From Lachnospiraceae bacterium (GTDB lineage: Bacteria; Bacillota_A; Clostridia; Lachnospirales; Lachnospiraceae), in contig JAFWYN010000026.1 in the NCBI GenBank assembly GCA_017522685.1, positions 62,001-126,000 on the forward strand: 64,000 nucleotides of DNA, written 5' to 3'. The translations under genes and the position numbers were made by a program. Below, in pieces: positions 41,199 through 50,663 of the stretch (position 1 is the first letter of the stretch; every line of letters starts with the position of its first letter). The notes beneath the pieces are model-generated. The model had not been told where the DNA came from. It did not search any database and saw only the letters and a list, made by a program, of their open reading frames with translations.

Positions 41199-43295
41199 AT
41201 GAAACAGATTTACAGTAGTTTTATTTTGGGGGATATGTGCGCAGTGTATCTGCTGGATACGGATACACAGATTTGCGGTGTGACATTGGTGCCCTTGGGG
41301 TATGAAAATCAGTTGGATTTGGAAGGCTGGTGGAATGTGGAGCCCACAGTACAGGTGAAGTTTGTGGGGGAACCTTATCCGGATGGCTTTATTCACGGTC
41401 ATTCCATGAAGAATAGTCTGATGTTGGGTGAGATTAAGTTTACAGAGCAGTTGGTTGAGGGGGAGAATCCCTTAAGAATTACAACTATTTCCGAGGGAAA
41501 TGGTATAGAGACCAGGCATGTTCTGGAGTATGTACCCGGTAGTTTGTATCTGACCATGTATTCCCAAGTGATTTCCCATCGGGAGGAAGTGGCAGAGCTG
41601 GAGCTTTTCACATCTTACAATCTTTGTGCTTTTTCTTCCCTGGGTGGAGGGCTACGGATGGAGGATTATGTGCTGCACCGTATGCTGAGTAAGTGGAGCA
41701 TGGAAGGCAAGCTTCAAAGTGAGGAGTTCCTGGATCTGCATTTAGAGCCTGCGTGGCTTCGTATCGGTGCCAATAGTGTACGTTTCGGACAGGTGGGTTC
41801 CATGCCTGTGCGCCGTTATTTCCCCTGGATGATAGCGGAGGATAAGAAGTTTGGTTACAGTATCGGAATACAGCTCTCACATCCCGCCAGCTGGCAAATG
41901 GAGGTCTATAATAAGGACGAGAGGATTGCTTTGTCAGGAGGATTAGCAGACAGAGAGTTTGGTCATTGGACCAAGAAATTGGTGAAGGGAGAGGTGTTTG
42001 AATCTCCTAAGGCCACGTTAACAGTGGCAAAGGAAGATGTGGAGGGTATCAGTTATCGTCTTACCTCTGCCCAGTGGCCCAATCTGGAGCGGGTTCCGGA
42101 GGTGGAGAAGAGTCTTCCCATCATCTTTAATGAATATTGTACTACCTGGGGCAATCCTTCCGAAGAAAATATGTTGAAAATCATTGAAGCCCTGAAAGGC
42201 CGGGGCATTCAGTACTGTGTTATTGATGCAGGCTGGCATGTGAAGGATGGCAACGACTGGTCCGATATCGGTGACTGGATAACCAATGAAAAGCTGTTTC
42301 CCAAGGGATTAAAGTATATAGCAGATAAGATTAAGGAAGCAGGTATGCTTCCCGGGATATGGTATGAGATGGAAGTGGTAGGTAAGGATTCGGATATCTT
42401 TAAGCAACCGGAGTATTTGCTTCACAGAGACGGTTATCCCTTGCAGACCTGTTTCAGACGTTTTCTGGATATGCGAAAAGAAAGTGTGCAGGAATATCTG
42501 GAAGAAAGAGTGATTCATCAGTTGGAGGAATGGGGCTTTGATTATCTGAAGGTGGATTATAATGATAATATCGGTATCGGCTGTGACGGTACAGAGTCCC
42601 TTGGCGAAGGTCTTCGTCAGAATATGATGGCTTCTCAGGGCTTCTGGCGTAAGTTAGGCAAGAGACTTCCCAACCTGGTCATCGAGAACTGTTCTTCCGG
42701 TGGACATCGATTAGAGCCTTCTATGCAGGCTTTGGCAAGTATGGCATCCTTCTCCGATGCCCACGAATGGAAGGCTATACCGGTGATTGCAGCCAATGTG
42801 ACAAGAGCTATATTGCCTGCACAGAGCCAAATCTGGGCGGTGCTTCGAAAGGATGATGACAGTAAGCGCCTTCATTACTCACTGGCATGTACATTCTTGG
42901 GAAGAATGTGCCTTTCCGGCGATATTTATGACCTGTCGGAAGAACAGTGGGGAGTCGTAGAGGAGGCTATGAACTTGTATAAGAGGAGTGCCGGGGTGAT
43001 AAAATCCGGTCGTTCCTTCCGTTTTGGTCCTCATGTAAAGAGCTATAATCATTTGCAGGGTTGGCAGGCAGTATGCCGAAAGAGTGAGGATGGTACTCAG
43101 ATGTTGGTAGTGCTGCACAGCTTTGAAAACTGTGGCGAATGTGTGACTGTTGATTTGCCGGCGGATGAAGCAGAAGGCTGGAAGCTGTCTGAAGTATTCG
43201 GCAGAGAGAACTTGCAGGTGGATGTACAAAACAATCAGCTTAGCGTGCAGGGCTTAGAAGAGTACGATGGGGTGGTTGGTCTGCTTACTTGTTAA
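41199..43295 (+). CDS. Alpha-galactosidase, GH36 family
   Basis: Probably cytoplasmic glycoside hydrolase releasing alpha-linked galactose from raffinose-type sugars or galactomannan fragments; 698 residues without a signal peptide. An N-terminal beta-sandwich (to about 290) precedes the TIM barrel, which has EYCTTWGNPS, YCVIDAGWHV, GIWYEMEVVG, the nucleophile Asp in FDYLKVDYND, and the acid/base Asp in SFSDAHEW after VIENCSSGGHRLEPSM. A C-terminal beta domain ends the protein. The motifs are GH36-like but divergent from the raffinose enzymes (VDYN rather than KWDMN), so the exact linkage is uncertain. GGGAGAAG precedes ATG 41199. Confidence 0.88.
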   Translation: MKQIYSSFILGDMCAVYLLDTDTQICGVTLVPLGYENQLDLEGWWNVEPTVQVKFVGEPYPDGFIHGHSMKNSLMLGEIKFTEQLVEGENPLRITTISEGNGIETRHVLEYVPGSLYLTMYSQVISHREEVAELELFTSYNLCAFSSLGGGLRMEDYVLHRMLSKWSMEGKLQSEEFLDLHLEPAWLRIGANSVRFGQVGSMPVRRYFPWMIAEDKKFGYSIGIQLSHPASWQMEVYNKDERIALSGGLADREFGHWTKKLVKGEVFESPKATLTVAKEDVEGISYRLTSAQWPNLERVPEVEKSLPIIFNEYCTTWGNPSEENMLKIIEALKGRGIQYCVIDAGWHVKDGNDWSDIGDWITNEKLFPKGLKYIADKIKEAGMLPGIWYEMEVVGKDSDIFKQPEYLLHRDGYPLQTCFRRFLDMRKESVQEYLEERVIHQLEEWGFDYLKVDYNDNIGIGCDGTESLGEGLRQNMMASQGFWRKLGKRLPNLVIENCSSGGHRLEPSMQALASMASFSDAHEWKAIPVIAANVTRAILPAQSQIWAVLRKDDDSKRLHYSLACTFLGRMCLSGDIYDLSEEQWGVVEEAMNLYKRSAGVIKSGRSFRFGPHVKSYNHLQGWQAVCRKSEDGTQMLVVLHSFENCGECVTVDLPADEAEGWKLSEVFGRENLQVDVQNNQLSVQGLEEYDGVVGLLTC

Positions 43296-43613
43296 TATGT
43301 GTATTTTGGGTCCAAGGATTCCGTGAAAGGGGATTCTTGGACTTTGTTTTTGTAAAGGAGAGTACGAAAGCCATGGATTGTTGTGGAAGGGAGAAAATAA
43401 ACTGAAAAAAATATGTAAACACTTCCAAATATACTACACAAAAAATGGAAAAAAAGTAAAATTCTGCATAAGTCACAAAATCGAAAACAGCTTAAACGAT
43501 TTCGCGTTTCGTAAAATTGAACATATTTCACAGAAATTAAAAAAGTGAATTTATGCTATTTACACAAAAGGGGTTAATGTGTTAAGCTTAGTTTCGAAAA
43601 GGAGGTATTTACT
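43296..43613 (+). other. Long leader/intergenic region upstream of the xylanase
   Basis: It holds the terminator of the galactosidase gene (43310-43351), then about 200 bases of A-rich, gene-free sequence with CGAAAAC...ATTTCG and other short symmetrical pieces around 43480-43515, which may hold the xylanase promoter and regulator sites. No clear catabolite-response element was found by eye. AAAGGAGG lies just before the GTG start. Confidence 0.5.
43310..43351 (+). terminator. Terminator after the GH36 gene
   Basis: GTCCAAGGATTCC (from 43310) pairs with GGATTCTTGGAC (to 43342) and is followed by TTTGTTTTTG. Confidence 0.85.
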
Positions 43614-46409
43614 GTGAAAGGTAAAACGATTGGGAAAATTAAAGCAGCAGCGTTGTCGGTTGCTATGTGCTTACAGCTTGCAGTTCCTTCAGTGGATGTA
43701 GAAGCAGCACAGACATTCTATGACAACAAAACGGGTTACGAAGATGGTTTTGACTACGAGCTTTGGAAAGATTACGGTAGCACAAGCATGACCATCAAAG
43801 GAGGCGGCAATTTCGAATGTTGGTGGGAGAACATTGGAAATGTCCTTTTTAGAAAAGGTAAAAAATTCGACTGCACACAGACATATCAGCAGATCGGAAA
43901 CATGACAATCAATTTTGGTGTTGATTATCAGCCGAACGGAAACTCTTACTTATGTGTTTATGGTTGGACCAGAAATCCTCTCGTAGAGTACTACATCGTA
44001 GAGAGCTGGGGTTCTTGGCGTCCACCAGGAGCAAACTCAAAGGGACAGATTACAGTAGATGGCGGTACATATGATGTATATGAAACCACTCGTGTAAATC
44101 AGCCTTCCATCGATGGAAATACTACCTTCCAGCAGTACTGGAGTGTACGTACTTCCAAGAGAAACAGCGGTACCATTTCCGTATCCCAGCATTTCCAGGC
44201 TTGGGAAAGAATGGGTATGAAGATGGGTAACATCTACGAAGTAGCTTTCAATGTTGAAGGTTATCAGAGTAGCGGTTGGGCAGATGTTTATAAGAATGAA
44301 TTAAGCATCGGCGGTAATATCAGCTCAGGCGGTAACAATGGTGGTTCAGGTTCAGGCGATAATAGCAACAGTGCCGCTCCCGGTACTGCACAGGGAACCA
44401 GAATCGAATGCGAAGACATGACAATTTCAGGTCAGTATGCAGGAACAATTTCTTCTCCTTTCAATGGAGTAGCATTGTATGCAAATGACGAATCTGTATC
44501 TTATACACAGAACTTCACCAGCGGAACCCACGATTTTACTTTAAGTGGTGCATCCAACGGTGACAATCTGGCAAGCGTAGATCTTTATATCGGCGGCCAG
44601 AACAAGGGTACCTTCTATTATGGTGATGCAAACCATGCAGAATACACCATCAAGAACGTATCTCACGGAACCGGTAACCAGAAGATCGAATTAAAGGTAT
44701 CCGGTGATGACGGTACCTGGGATTTATATGCAGATGCATTGATTATCAGCGGCAATGGCGTTGGTGGTAACAGTGGCAACCAGGGCGGCAACAGCGGTAA
44801 CCAGGGCGGCAACAGCGGTAACCAGGGTGGAAATACCGGCAACCAGGGCGGCAATACTTCAGGCGGAACCACTGCAAGCGGTGCAGTAATTGAATGTGAA
44901 GACATGACCAAGAGCGGTCAGTACACCGGCAATGTATCAAATCCTTTCAACGGTGTAGCATTATATGCAAATGACGATGCAGTATCTTTTACCCAGAACT
45001 TTACAGGAACATCCAGCAACTTCACCTTAACCGGTGCATCTAACGGCGATAACATGGCTAGAGTAGACCTCTTTATTGGTGGTCAGAACAAGGGTACCTT
45101 CTACTATGGTGATGCAAATGTTGCAAATTACACCATTGAGAACGTATCACACGGAACCGGTAACCAGAAGGTTGAATTAAAGGTAACTGCAGATGATGGT
45201 TCTTGGGATGCATATATCGACAAGCTGACTATCAGCGGACAGAGCGCAGGTGGCAACACTTCAGGCGGAAATACTTCAGGTGGTAACACCGGTAATCAGG
45301 GTGGTAACACCGGAAACCAGGGTGGAAACCAGGGTGGTAACAACGGCGGTGCAGTTTCTAACAACAGCAGCATGGAATGTGAAGAAATGACCAAGAGCGG
45401 TCAGTACACCGGTAATGTATCTTCACCTTTCAACGGAGTTGCATTATATGCAAACGATGATTCTGTATCTTATACACAGAACTTTGCAAGCGGAACACAT
45501 GACTTCACTTTAAGAGGAGCTTCCAACGGCGATAACATGGCTAGAGTAGACCTCTTTATCGGTGGCGAAAACAAGGGTACCTTCTACTATGGTGATGCAA
45601 ATGTAGCAGAATACACCATCGAGAACGTATCTCACAAGACCGGCAACCAGAAGGTTGAATTAAAGGTAACTGCAGATGATGGTTCTTGGGATGCATTTAT
45701 TGATACTTTGATTATCAGTGCAGCAGGAACTGCAGGTGCAGGCAGCAACTCCGGCAATTCCGGAAGCAACAACAATAACAACAATACCAAGCCTTCAGGC
45801 AAGATGGTAGCGTTGACCTTTGATGATGGTCCTTCTACCACAACTCCTTACGTATTGGATGTGTTGGAAAGATATAATGCGAAGGCAACCTTCTTCCTTA
45901 TCGGCCAGAATGTAAACAGTGATACTGCATCAATTATGCAGCGTCAGGTTAACATGGGTTGTGAATTAGCGAACCACTCTTATACACACCAGGACATGAG
46001 CGGCATGAGCGCAAATGATGTTAAGAATCAGATTCAGTGGACATCTTCAGCCATCAAGAACACCGTAGGTGTGGATGTGAAGTTCTTCAGAGCACCTTAT
46101 CTGTCAACCAGCAATACCATGTTCCAGAATGTAGGTTTATCTTTTATCCAGGGTATCGATACCAAGGATTATGATAGCAATACTTCTGTAAACCAGAGAG
46201 TGAACAATGTTCTGAATAATGTTTCAGATGGTTCCATCATCCTGATGCATGATTTCCAGGGTAATAATGCAACTGTAGAAGCATTGCCTCAGATTATCGA
46301 AGGTTTACAGAGACAGGGCTATACACTTGTAACCGTAAGCGAATTGTTTGAGTACAAGGGAATCAACCCTAACCAGAGCTACAAGGTATGGTCTAATGTA
46401 TACAACTAA
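43614..46409 (+). CDS. Secreted modular GH11 xylanase - 3x carbohydrate-binding module - CE4 acetylxylan esterase
   Basis: Extracellular bifunctional xylan-degrading enzyme, 931 residues. A signal peptide (to about 32) precedes a GH11 endo-1,4-beta-xylanase (about 34-232) with nucleophile E125 in [10 protein letters not shown] and acid/base E198 in FQAWERMGM. Three similar modules (about 262-379, 425-542, 585-705), each opening (I/M)ECE(D/E)MT.SGQY, resemble calcium-dependent xylan-binding CBM36/CBM6-type modules and are joined by Gly/Asn/Gln linkers ([10 protein letters not shown]). A NodB-type deacetylase (about 730-920: [25 protein letters not shown]) should remove xylan acetyl groups. Start GTG 43614 follows AAAGGAGG. 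No sortase or dockerin motif was seen, so the enzyme is probably released. Confidence 0.93.
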   Translation: MKGKTIGKIKAAALSVAMCLQLAVPSVDVEAAQTFYDNKTGYEDGFDYELWKDYGSTSMTIKGGGNFECWWENIGNVLFRKGKKFDCTQTYQQIGNMTINFGVDYQPNGNSYLCVYGWTRNPLVEYYIVESWGSWRPPGANSKGQITVDGGTYDVYETTRVNQPSIDGNTTFQQYWSVRTSKRNSGTISVSQHFQAWERMGMKMGNIYEVAFNVEGYQSSGWADVYKNELSIGGNISSGGNNGGSGSGDNSNSAAPGTAQGTRIECEDMTISGQYAGTISSPFNGVALYANDESVSYTQNFTSGTHDFTLSGASNGDNLASVDLYIGGQNKGTFYYGDANHAEYTIKNVSHGTGNQKIELKVSGDDGTWDLYADALIISGNGVGGNSGNQGGNSGNQGGNSGNQGGNTGNQGGNTSGGTTASGAVIECEDMTKSGQYTGNVSNPFNGVALYANDDAVSFTQNFTGTSSNFTLTGASNGDNMARVDLFIGGQNKGTFYYGDANVANYTIENVSHGTGNQKVELKVTADDGSWDAYIDKLTISGQSAGGNTSGGNTSGGNTGNQGGNTGNQGGNQGGNNGGAVSNNSSMECEEMTKSGQYTGNVSSPFNGVALYANDDSVSYTQNFASGTHDFTLRGASNGDNMARVDLFIGGENKGTFYYGDANVAEYTIENVSHKTGNQKVELKVTADDGSWDAFIDTLIISAAGTAGAGSNSGNSGSNNNNNNTKPSGKMVALTFDDGPSTTTPYVLDVLERYNAKATFFLIGQNVNSDTASIMQRQVNMGCELANHSYTHQDMSGMSANDVKNQIQWTSSAIKNTVGVDVKFFRAPYLSTSNTMFQNVGLSFIQGIDTKDYDSNTSVNQRVNNVLNNVSDGSIILMHDFQGNNATVEALPQIIEGLQRQGYTLVTVSELFEYKGINPNQSYKVWSNVYN
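44400..45728 (+). repeat. Three tandem binding-module repeats and Gly/Asn linker repeats
   Basis: Three copies of about 350 bp (near 44400-44752, 44888-45240, 45370-45728) are closely similar in DNA as well as protein; for example AAGGGTACCTTCTA and GGTGATGCAAA recur in each. They are separated by short-unit linkers built on GGTAACCAGGGCGGC-like 15-base units. This suggests recent duplication or ongoing recombination within the gene. Confidence 0.8.
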
Positions 46410-46713
46410 ATAGCTTGATACTACGGGTCATTTGTAGAATACTCTTTGACCATTAGTTTCATTCCCACCCCCTGCTCTAACTCCCTATATGAGCAGGGGG
46501 TAAAAAAATTATAGGATTCGATTCAGAGCCATACATGCGCAAAATCGCTGCTACGCAGCTAACCTTTTGTTTATGTATGGCTCTGAATCGAATACAAGAA
46601 TATACATTAAATCAGCAATAAACTACATTTACTCTTGCGTCCCATCCGATTAGAATAAAGACGTAAAATAAGAGAATGAAAAAGTATATGAGGGCATGCG
46701 AAGGAGGATTTGT
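46410..46713 (+). other. Intergenic region with hairpin and dispersed palindrome
   Basis: It contains a perfect 10-bp hairpin, CCCCCTGCTC (46468-46477)/GAGCAGGGGG (46491-46500), followed by A residues rather than T, and then the 76-base palindromic element. The A-rich end lacks a clear coding frame. AAGGAGG before 46714 serves the ABC gene. Confidence 0.55.
46517..46592. repeat. Dispersed palindromic element (intact copy)
   Basis: Perfect 20-base inverted arms, TTCGATTCAGAGCCATACAT (46517-46536) and its complement (46573-46592), enclose an inner CAAAA/TTTTG pairing and a tip GCTGC-TAC-GCAGC. Read as the reverse complement, it aligns with the right half of the element at 10673-10821, and a one-arm fragment lies at 37390-37418. 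Confidence 0.7.
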
Positions 46714-48486
46714 ATGGAAACACAGAAAAGGTCCAAGATGGCCTGGCTCTGGGAAAATATGAAGGGTTATCGGGCGATTTACTTCATAGGTATTTTGGGA
46801 ACCATTGTTTACAATGTGATGCAATTGACGGTTCCGTATTTTACGCAGATGATTATTGATATCTTTTTAACCGGTGATGAGGCAGCGGCCAATCTGGTGA
46901 ATAAAAGGGATTTATTTTTCCAGCTGATTATTGCCATGGTTGGGTTGACATTTTTAAGAACCCTGATTGTTTACCTGGTATGTATGGACGTGGAACATGT
47001 ATCACAGAAGGTGCTGTATCGTATCAGAACCCATCTGTTTGATAAGATAGAACGTCAGGATATGTCCTTTTACAATACCTATCGTACCGGTGACTTAATG
47101 ACTCGTGTAACCGGTGACTTGGATGCAGTAAGACATATGATTGCATGGGTACTTCGAAGCATTGTAGAATCCTTCTCGCTGCTTCTTGCTACAACCGTTT
47201 ATTTTTTCTATATGGATTGGCGGCTGGCACTGGCGATTCTGGCCATTGCACCTTTTATAATGGTTGTCATCGTGAAATTTAGAAACAAGGTGGCGCCCAG
47301 ACATAAAGAGTTGCGTGCGAAGCTGTCTCTTTTGAATACCGCAGCGCAGGAAAATATTTCCGGTAATCGTGTGGTAAAAGCATTTGCAAGAGAAGATTAC
47401 GAAATCAAGAAATTTGATGAGTGCAGTGTAGAGTTTTCACAGACCAATAAGAAGACAGCTTTAACATGGATTAGCTATTTCCCTTATATTGAAACCTTTG
47501 CAAATCTGATGCCCATCGTATTATTGGTTGTTGGTGGTTTGTTTATTATGAATGGTCAGCTGACTATGGGCGAATATGTAGCTTTCTCAAGTTTGATTTG
47601 GGCGGTACAGAACCCCATGCGTATGCTGGGTAATATTATGAATGAATTCCAGAGATTCTCAGCAGCATCTGAAAAGGTTATGGAAATTTATTATTCCGAA
47701 CCGAAGATTGTGGATAAGCCGGAAGCACTGGATTTGCCACGAAGATTTAGCGGAAAGGTGGAGTTTAAGAACGTAAGCTTCCAGTATGAGGACGGTAATA
47801 TGCCGGTACTTCACAATATTTCTTTTGTGGCAAATCCCGGTGAAACAATAGCAATCATGGGAGAAACCGGATGCGGTAAGACTTCTTTGATTCAGTTGAT
47901 TCCCAGATTTTATGAGCCTACCGAGGGCGAGGTGCTAGTGGATGATATCAATGTCAATGACATGAAATTGACCCAGCTACGTAAAAATATCGGTTTGGCG
48001 ACACAGGATGTACTTCTGTATTCGGATACCATTGATGGCAATATCGCTTATGGTGACAGCAGTCTGACCAAGGAAGAGGTTGAAAAATTTGCTAAGTATT
48101 CTGCAGCAGCCAAGTTTATCACCAAGATGCCGGAAGGCTATGATACCATTGTAGGCGAGCGAGGTGTAGGTCTGTCCGGTGGACAGAAGCAGCGTATTTC
48201 CCTGGCAAGGGCCTTGGCAGTAAAGCCTGCCATTCTTATCCTGGATGATACCACTTCAGCGGTAGATATGGAGACAGAGAAGCAGATTCAGCATTCTTTA
48301 AATGAACTGGATTTCCCTTGTACCAAGATTATTATCGCACAGAGAATTTCTACTACCAAATTTGCAGATAAGATATTAATCATACAGGATGGCCGGATTT
48401 CAGAGTCCGGTACCCATGAGGAATTAGTGGCGCAGAAGGGCTATTATCATAGTCTGGTGCAGCTGCAGACAGGAGAGGAGGTATAA
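46714..48486 (+). CDS. ABC exporter subunit with degenerate ATPase site (fused membrane and ATPase domains)
   Basis: First half of a heterodimeric type IV ABC exporter, 590 residues: six helices (about 1-315), then the nucleotide-binding domain. Walker A is GETGCGKTS and the signature is a perfect LSGGQKQR, but Walker B ends in LILDDTTSAVD (Asp in place of the catalytic Glu) and the switch is AQRIS (Gln in place of His). It therefore contributes the degenerate catalytic half and the good signature, the classic asymmetric arrangement of BmrCD/TM287-288-type exporters. ATG 46714 follows AAGGAGG; an earlier in-frame ATG at 46696 lacks a site. It precedes its partner by 2 bases. Confidence 0.93.
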   Translation: METQKRSKMAWLWENMKGYRAIYFIGILGTIVYNVMQLTVPYFTQMIIDIFLTGDEAAANLVNKRDLFFQLIIAMVGLTFLRTLIVYLVCMDVEHVSQKVLYRIRTHLFDKIERQDMSFYNTYRTGDLMTRVTGDLDAVRHMIAWVLRSIVESFSLLLATTVYFFYMDWRLALAILAIAPFIMVVIVKFRNKVAPRHKELRAKLSLLNTAAQENISGNRVVKAFAREDYEIKKFDECSVEFSQTNKKTALTWISYFPYIETFANLMPIVLLVVGGLFIMNGQLTMGEYVAFSSLIWAVQNPMRMLGNIMNEFQRFSAASEKVMEIYYSEPKIVDKPEALDLPRRFSGKVEFKNVSFQYEDGNMPVLHNISFVANPGETIAIMGETGCGKTSLIQLIPRFYEPTEGEVLVDDINVNDMKLTQLRKNIGLATQDVLLYSDTIDGNIAYGDSSLTKEEVEKFAKYSAAAKFITKMPEGYDTIVGERGVGLSGGQKQRISLARALAVKPAILILDDTTSAVDMETEKQIQHSLNELDFPCTKIIIAQRISTTKFADKILIIQDGRISESGTHEELVAQKGYYHSLVQLQTGEEV

Positions 48487-48488
48487 TT

Positions 48489-50270
48489 ATGGCTAGAAGA
48501 AATACGTACAGAGAAGACGAAGTCTTAGAAACACCATTTGACTACCACCACCTCCTGAGGGCATTTGTTTATATTAAGAAATATCTGGGACTAATGATTT
48601 TTGCACTGATTTTAAGTGCCATAGGCGGTATTACCGGTCTGTTTGGACCTATGATTACACAAAAGGCATTGGATGAAGCGATTCCTCAGGGAAACAAGGA
48701 AATGCTCTTTATGCTGGTGGGGCTTTTGTGTGGTACCTTTATCTTAAGTATTATATTTACCACCATCCGTTCCAGAATCATGATTAATGTGAGCCAAAAT
48801 ATTATCTACGATATCAGAAAGGATATTTTTGAACATTTACAGAAGCTTCCTTTCCAGTACTATGATGACAGACCCCATGGTAAGATTCTGATTCGTGTGG
48901 TAAACTATGTAAACTCTGTGTCAGATATGCTTTCCAATGGATTGATTAATGTGGTGTTGGAAATCATGAACCTGATTTTTATCGTTATATTCATGTTCTT
49001 GGTGGATGTGAAATTATCATTAGTGGTAATGGCCGGTGTGCCTATCTTAGCGATTTTCATGTTTTGGATTAAGGAAAAGCAGAGAAAGGCCTGGCAGCAG
49101 GTTTCTAATAAAAACTCTAATCTGAACGCATATCTGCAGGAAAATATTGTAGGTGCCAGAATCACCCAGATGTTTGCACGTGAGGAAGAGAATGCAGAAA
49201 CCTTTGCAGAGTTATGTGATCGTTGCAGAACTACCTGGTTTAAAGCGGTAATGTACAGTAATACGGTTTGGCCCGGTATTGATAATATCTCTGTTTGGGT
49301 AAGAGCAGCAGTGTTTATTGTGGGCTTGATTTTCATGGGACAGGGTCAGGTGAGCCTGGGTGTGATTGTTGCAATTACTTCCTATGCGGCGCGCTTCTGG
49401 CAGCCCATCATGAACTTAGGTAATATCTTTAATAACTTTATCAATAATATCGCTTATCTGGAGCGTATCTTTGAAACCCTGGATGAGCCTGTAACCGTGT
49501 GTGATGCAGAAGGTGCGGTGGAAATGCCTGAAATTAAGGGTGATGTTACTTTTGAAAATGTAACCTTTGCATACGAAGAAGGAAAGGATGTGCTTAAGAA
49601 TGTATCCTTTGAAGTAAAAGCAGGCGAAAGCGTAGCCTTGGTAGGACCTACCGGTGCGGGAAAGAGTACCATTGTAAACCTGATTTCCAGATTCTATAAT
49701 GTGGGGCAGGGGCGTGTACTGATTGATGGTCAGGACATAGCCAATGTGCAGCTTCATACCCTTCGTTCCCAGATGGGTATCATGCTTCAGGACAGCTTTA
49801 TCTTTTCCGGTACCATCGAGGACAATATTCGCTATGGTAAGCTGGACGCAACTACCGAGGAGATTATCAAAGCAAGTAAAACCGTATGTGCGGACGACTT
49901 CATCAACCGCTTTGCGGATGGCTATCAGACAGAAGTAAAGGAGCGCGGTTCCTTGCTTTCACAGGGGCAGAAGCAGCTGATTTCTTTTGCAAGAACCCTG
50001 CTTTCCGATCCGGCTATCCTGGTGCTGGATGAAGCAACCTCAAGTATCGATGTACAGACGGAAAAAGCGTTGCAGCAGGGCTTGAACGCCATGCTTCAGG
50101 GCAGAACCTCCTTCATCATCGCCCACAGACTTTCTACCATTAAGAACTGTGATAAGATTATGTACGTGGACCAGGGCGGCATCGTAGAATGCGGCAGCCA
50201 CGATGAACTGATGGCGAAGAAGGGCTACTATTATAAACTGTATACAGCGCAGATGGATGATATTGCGTAA
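48489..50270 (+). CDS. ABC exporter subunit with canonical ATPase site
   Basis: Partner of the preceding gene, 593 residues with six helices and one nucleotide-binding domain. Walker A GPTGAGKST, Walker B ILVLDEATS and H-loop IIAHRLS are all canonical, while the signature is changed to LLSQGQKQ. Combined with the perfect LSGGQ of its partner, this gives one active and one inactive ATP site. AGGAGAGGAGG precedes ATG 48489. These exporters carry drugs, peptides or lipids; the substrate is unknown. A terminator follows at 50277. Confidence 0.93.
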   Translation: MARRNTYREDEVLETPFDYHHLLRAFVYIKKYLGLMIFALILSAIGGITGLFGPMITQKALDEAIPQGNKEMLFMLVGLLCGTFILSIIFTTIRSRIMINVSQNIIYDIRKDIFEHLQKLPFQYYDDRPHGKILIRVVNYVNSVSDMLSNGLINVVLEIMNLIFIVIFMFLVDVKLSLVVMAGVPILAIFMFWIKEKQRKAWQQVSNKNSNLNAYLQENIVGARITQMFAREEENAETFAELCDRCRTTWFKAVMYSNTVWPGIDNISVWVRAAVFIVGLIFMGQGQVSLGVIVAITSYAARFWQPIMNLGNIFNNFINNIAYLERIFETLDEPVTVCDAEGAVEMPEIKGDVTFENVTFAYEEGKDVLKNVSFEVKAGESVALVGPTGAGKSTIVNLISRFYNVGQGRVLIDGQDIANVQLHTLRSQMGIMLQDSFIFSGTIEDNIRYGKLDATTEEIIKASKTVCADDFINRFADGYQTEVKERGSLLSQGQKQLISFARTLLSDPAILVLDEATSSIDVQTEKALQQGLNAMLQGRTSFIIAHRLSTIKNCDKIMYVDQGGIVECGSHDELMAKKGYYYKLYTAQMDDIA

Positions 50271-50276
50271 ATATTT

Positions 50277-50309
50277 GAAACCGAGGATGGCTGCCTGTCC
50301 TCGGTTTTT
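50277..50309 (+). terminator. Terminator after the ABC exporter pair
   Basis: AAACCGAGGA pairs with TCCTCGGTTT around a ten-base loop and continues into T residues (50304-50309). Confidence 0.88.
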
Positions 50310-50663
50310 AAACTACAGGTTTATGACTTTTCTTGAAAAACGGTTATAATATCAATGAGGAGTAGTTTGGTGTGGAGCAGTCGGAGTGGTTGCATATCAG
50401 CCTGTCCACCTATAAGTGTCGAAAGAAAGTCGATATAAAATATGACGAAACGCCCTGCATAAGGTTGATTGAACCTATGCAGGGTGTTATCATTTCTAAA
50501 ATGGTATAGCTGCCGGGAAAGGAATGCTTGGAACATAAATTGAGAGGTAACAAACATTTACCTTAAGATACAGGTATGATATAATGTATGCGAAAGCAAT
50601 TAGCCAAACGTCTGTGAAACAGATATTTGGTGAATGAGCGTGACTTAGTTGGAGTAAGAGAAA
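50310..50663 (+). other. Gene-free region with promoter-like and hairpin elements
   Basis: TATAAT near 50343 is followed directly by a 27-codon open frame (ATG about 50354, reading MRSSLVWSSRSGCIS...) without a ribosome site. A strong hairpin CCCTGCATAAGGTT (50453-50466)/AACCTATGCAGGG (50472-50484) follows, ending in TGTTATCATTT. A second promoter for the Hsp70 gene sits at 50557-50585. Whether the first part is a short RNA gene is unresolved. Confidence 0.4.
50557..50585 (+). promoter_or_regulatory. Promoter of the hscC-J-protein operon
   Basis: TTTACC (50557-50562), 17 bases, perfect TATAAT (50580-50585). It leaves a leader of about 70 nt. No CIRCE heat-shock element was seen. Confidence 0.6.

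Noticed and set aside
43614..46409. Spaced repeats within the xylanase considered as a CRISPR array
   Set aside because: The repeats are in frame, long (about 350 bp) or short Gly/Asn linker units, and encode recognisable modules. No spacer/repeat periodicity of 60-70 bp is present.
46468..46500. Perfect 10-bp G/C-rich hairpin as a terminator for the xylanase gene
   Set aside because: It is followed by TAAAAAAA rather than a T-run, on either strand. It may stabilise the 3' end but does not meet the intrinsic-terminator pattern.
50354..50437. 27-codon frame after a TATAAT-like box
   Set aside because: The ATG follows the -10 element too closely to be within a normal transcript leader and has no ribosome site, so it is not called as a gene.
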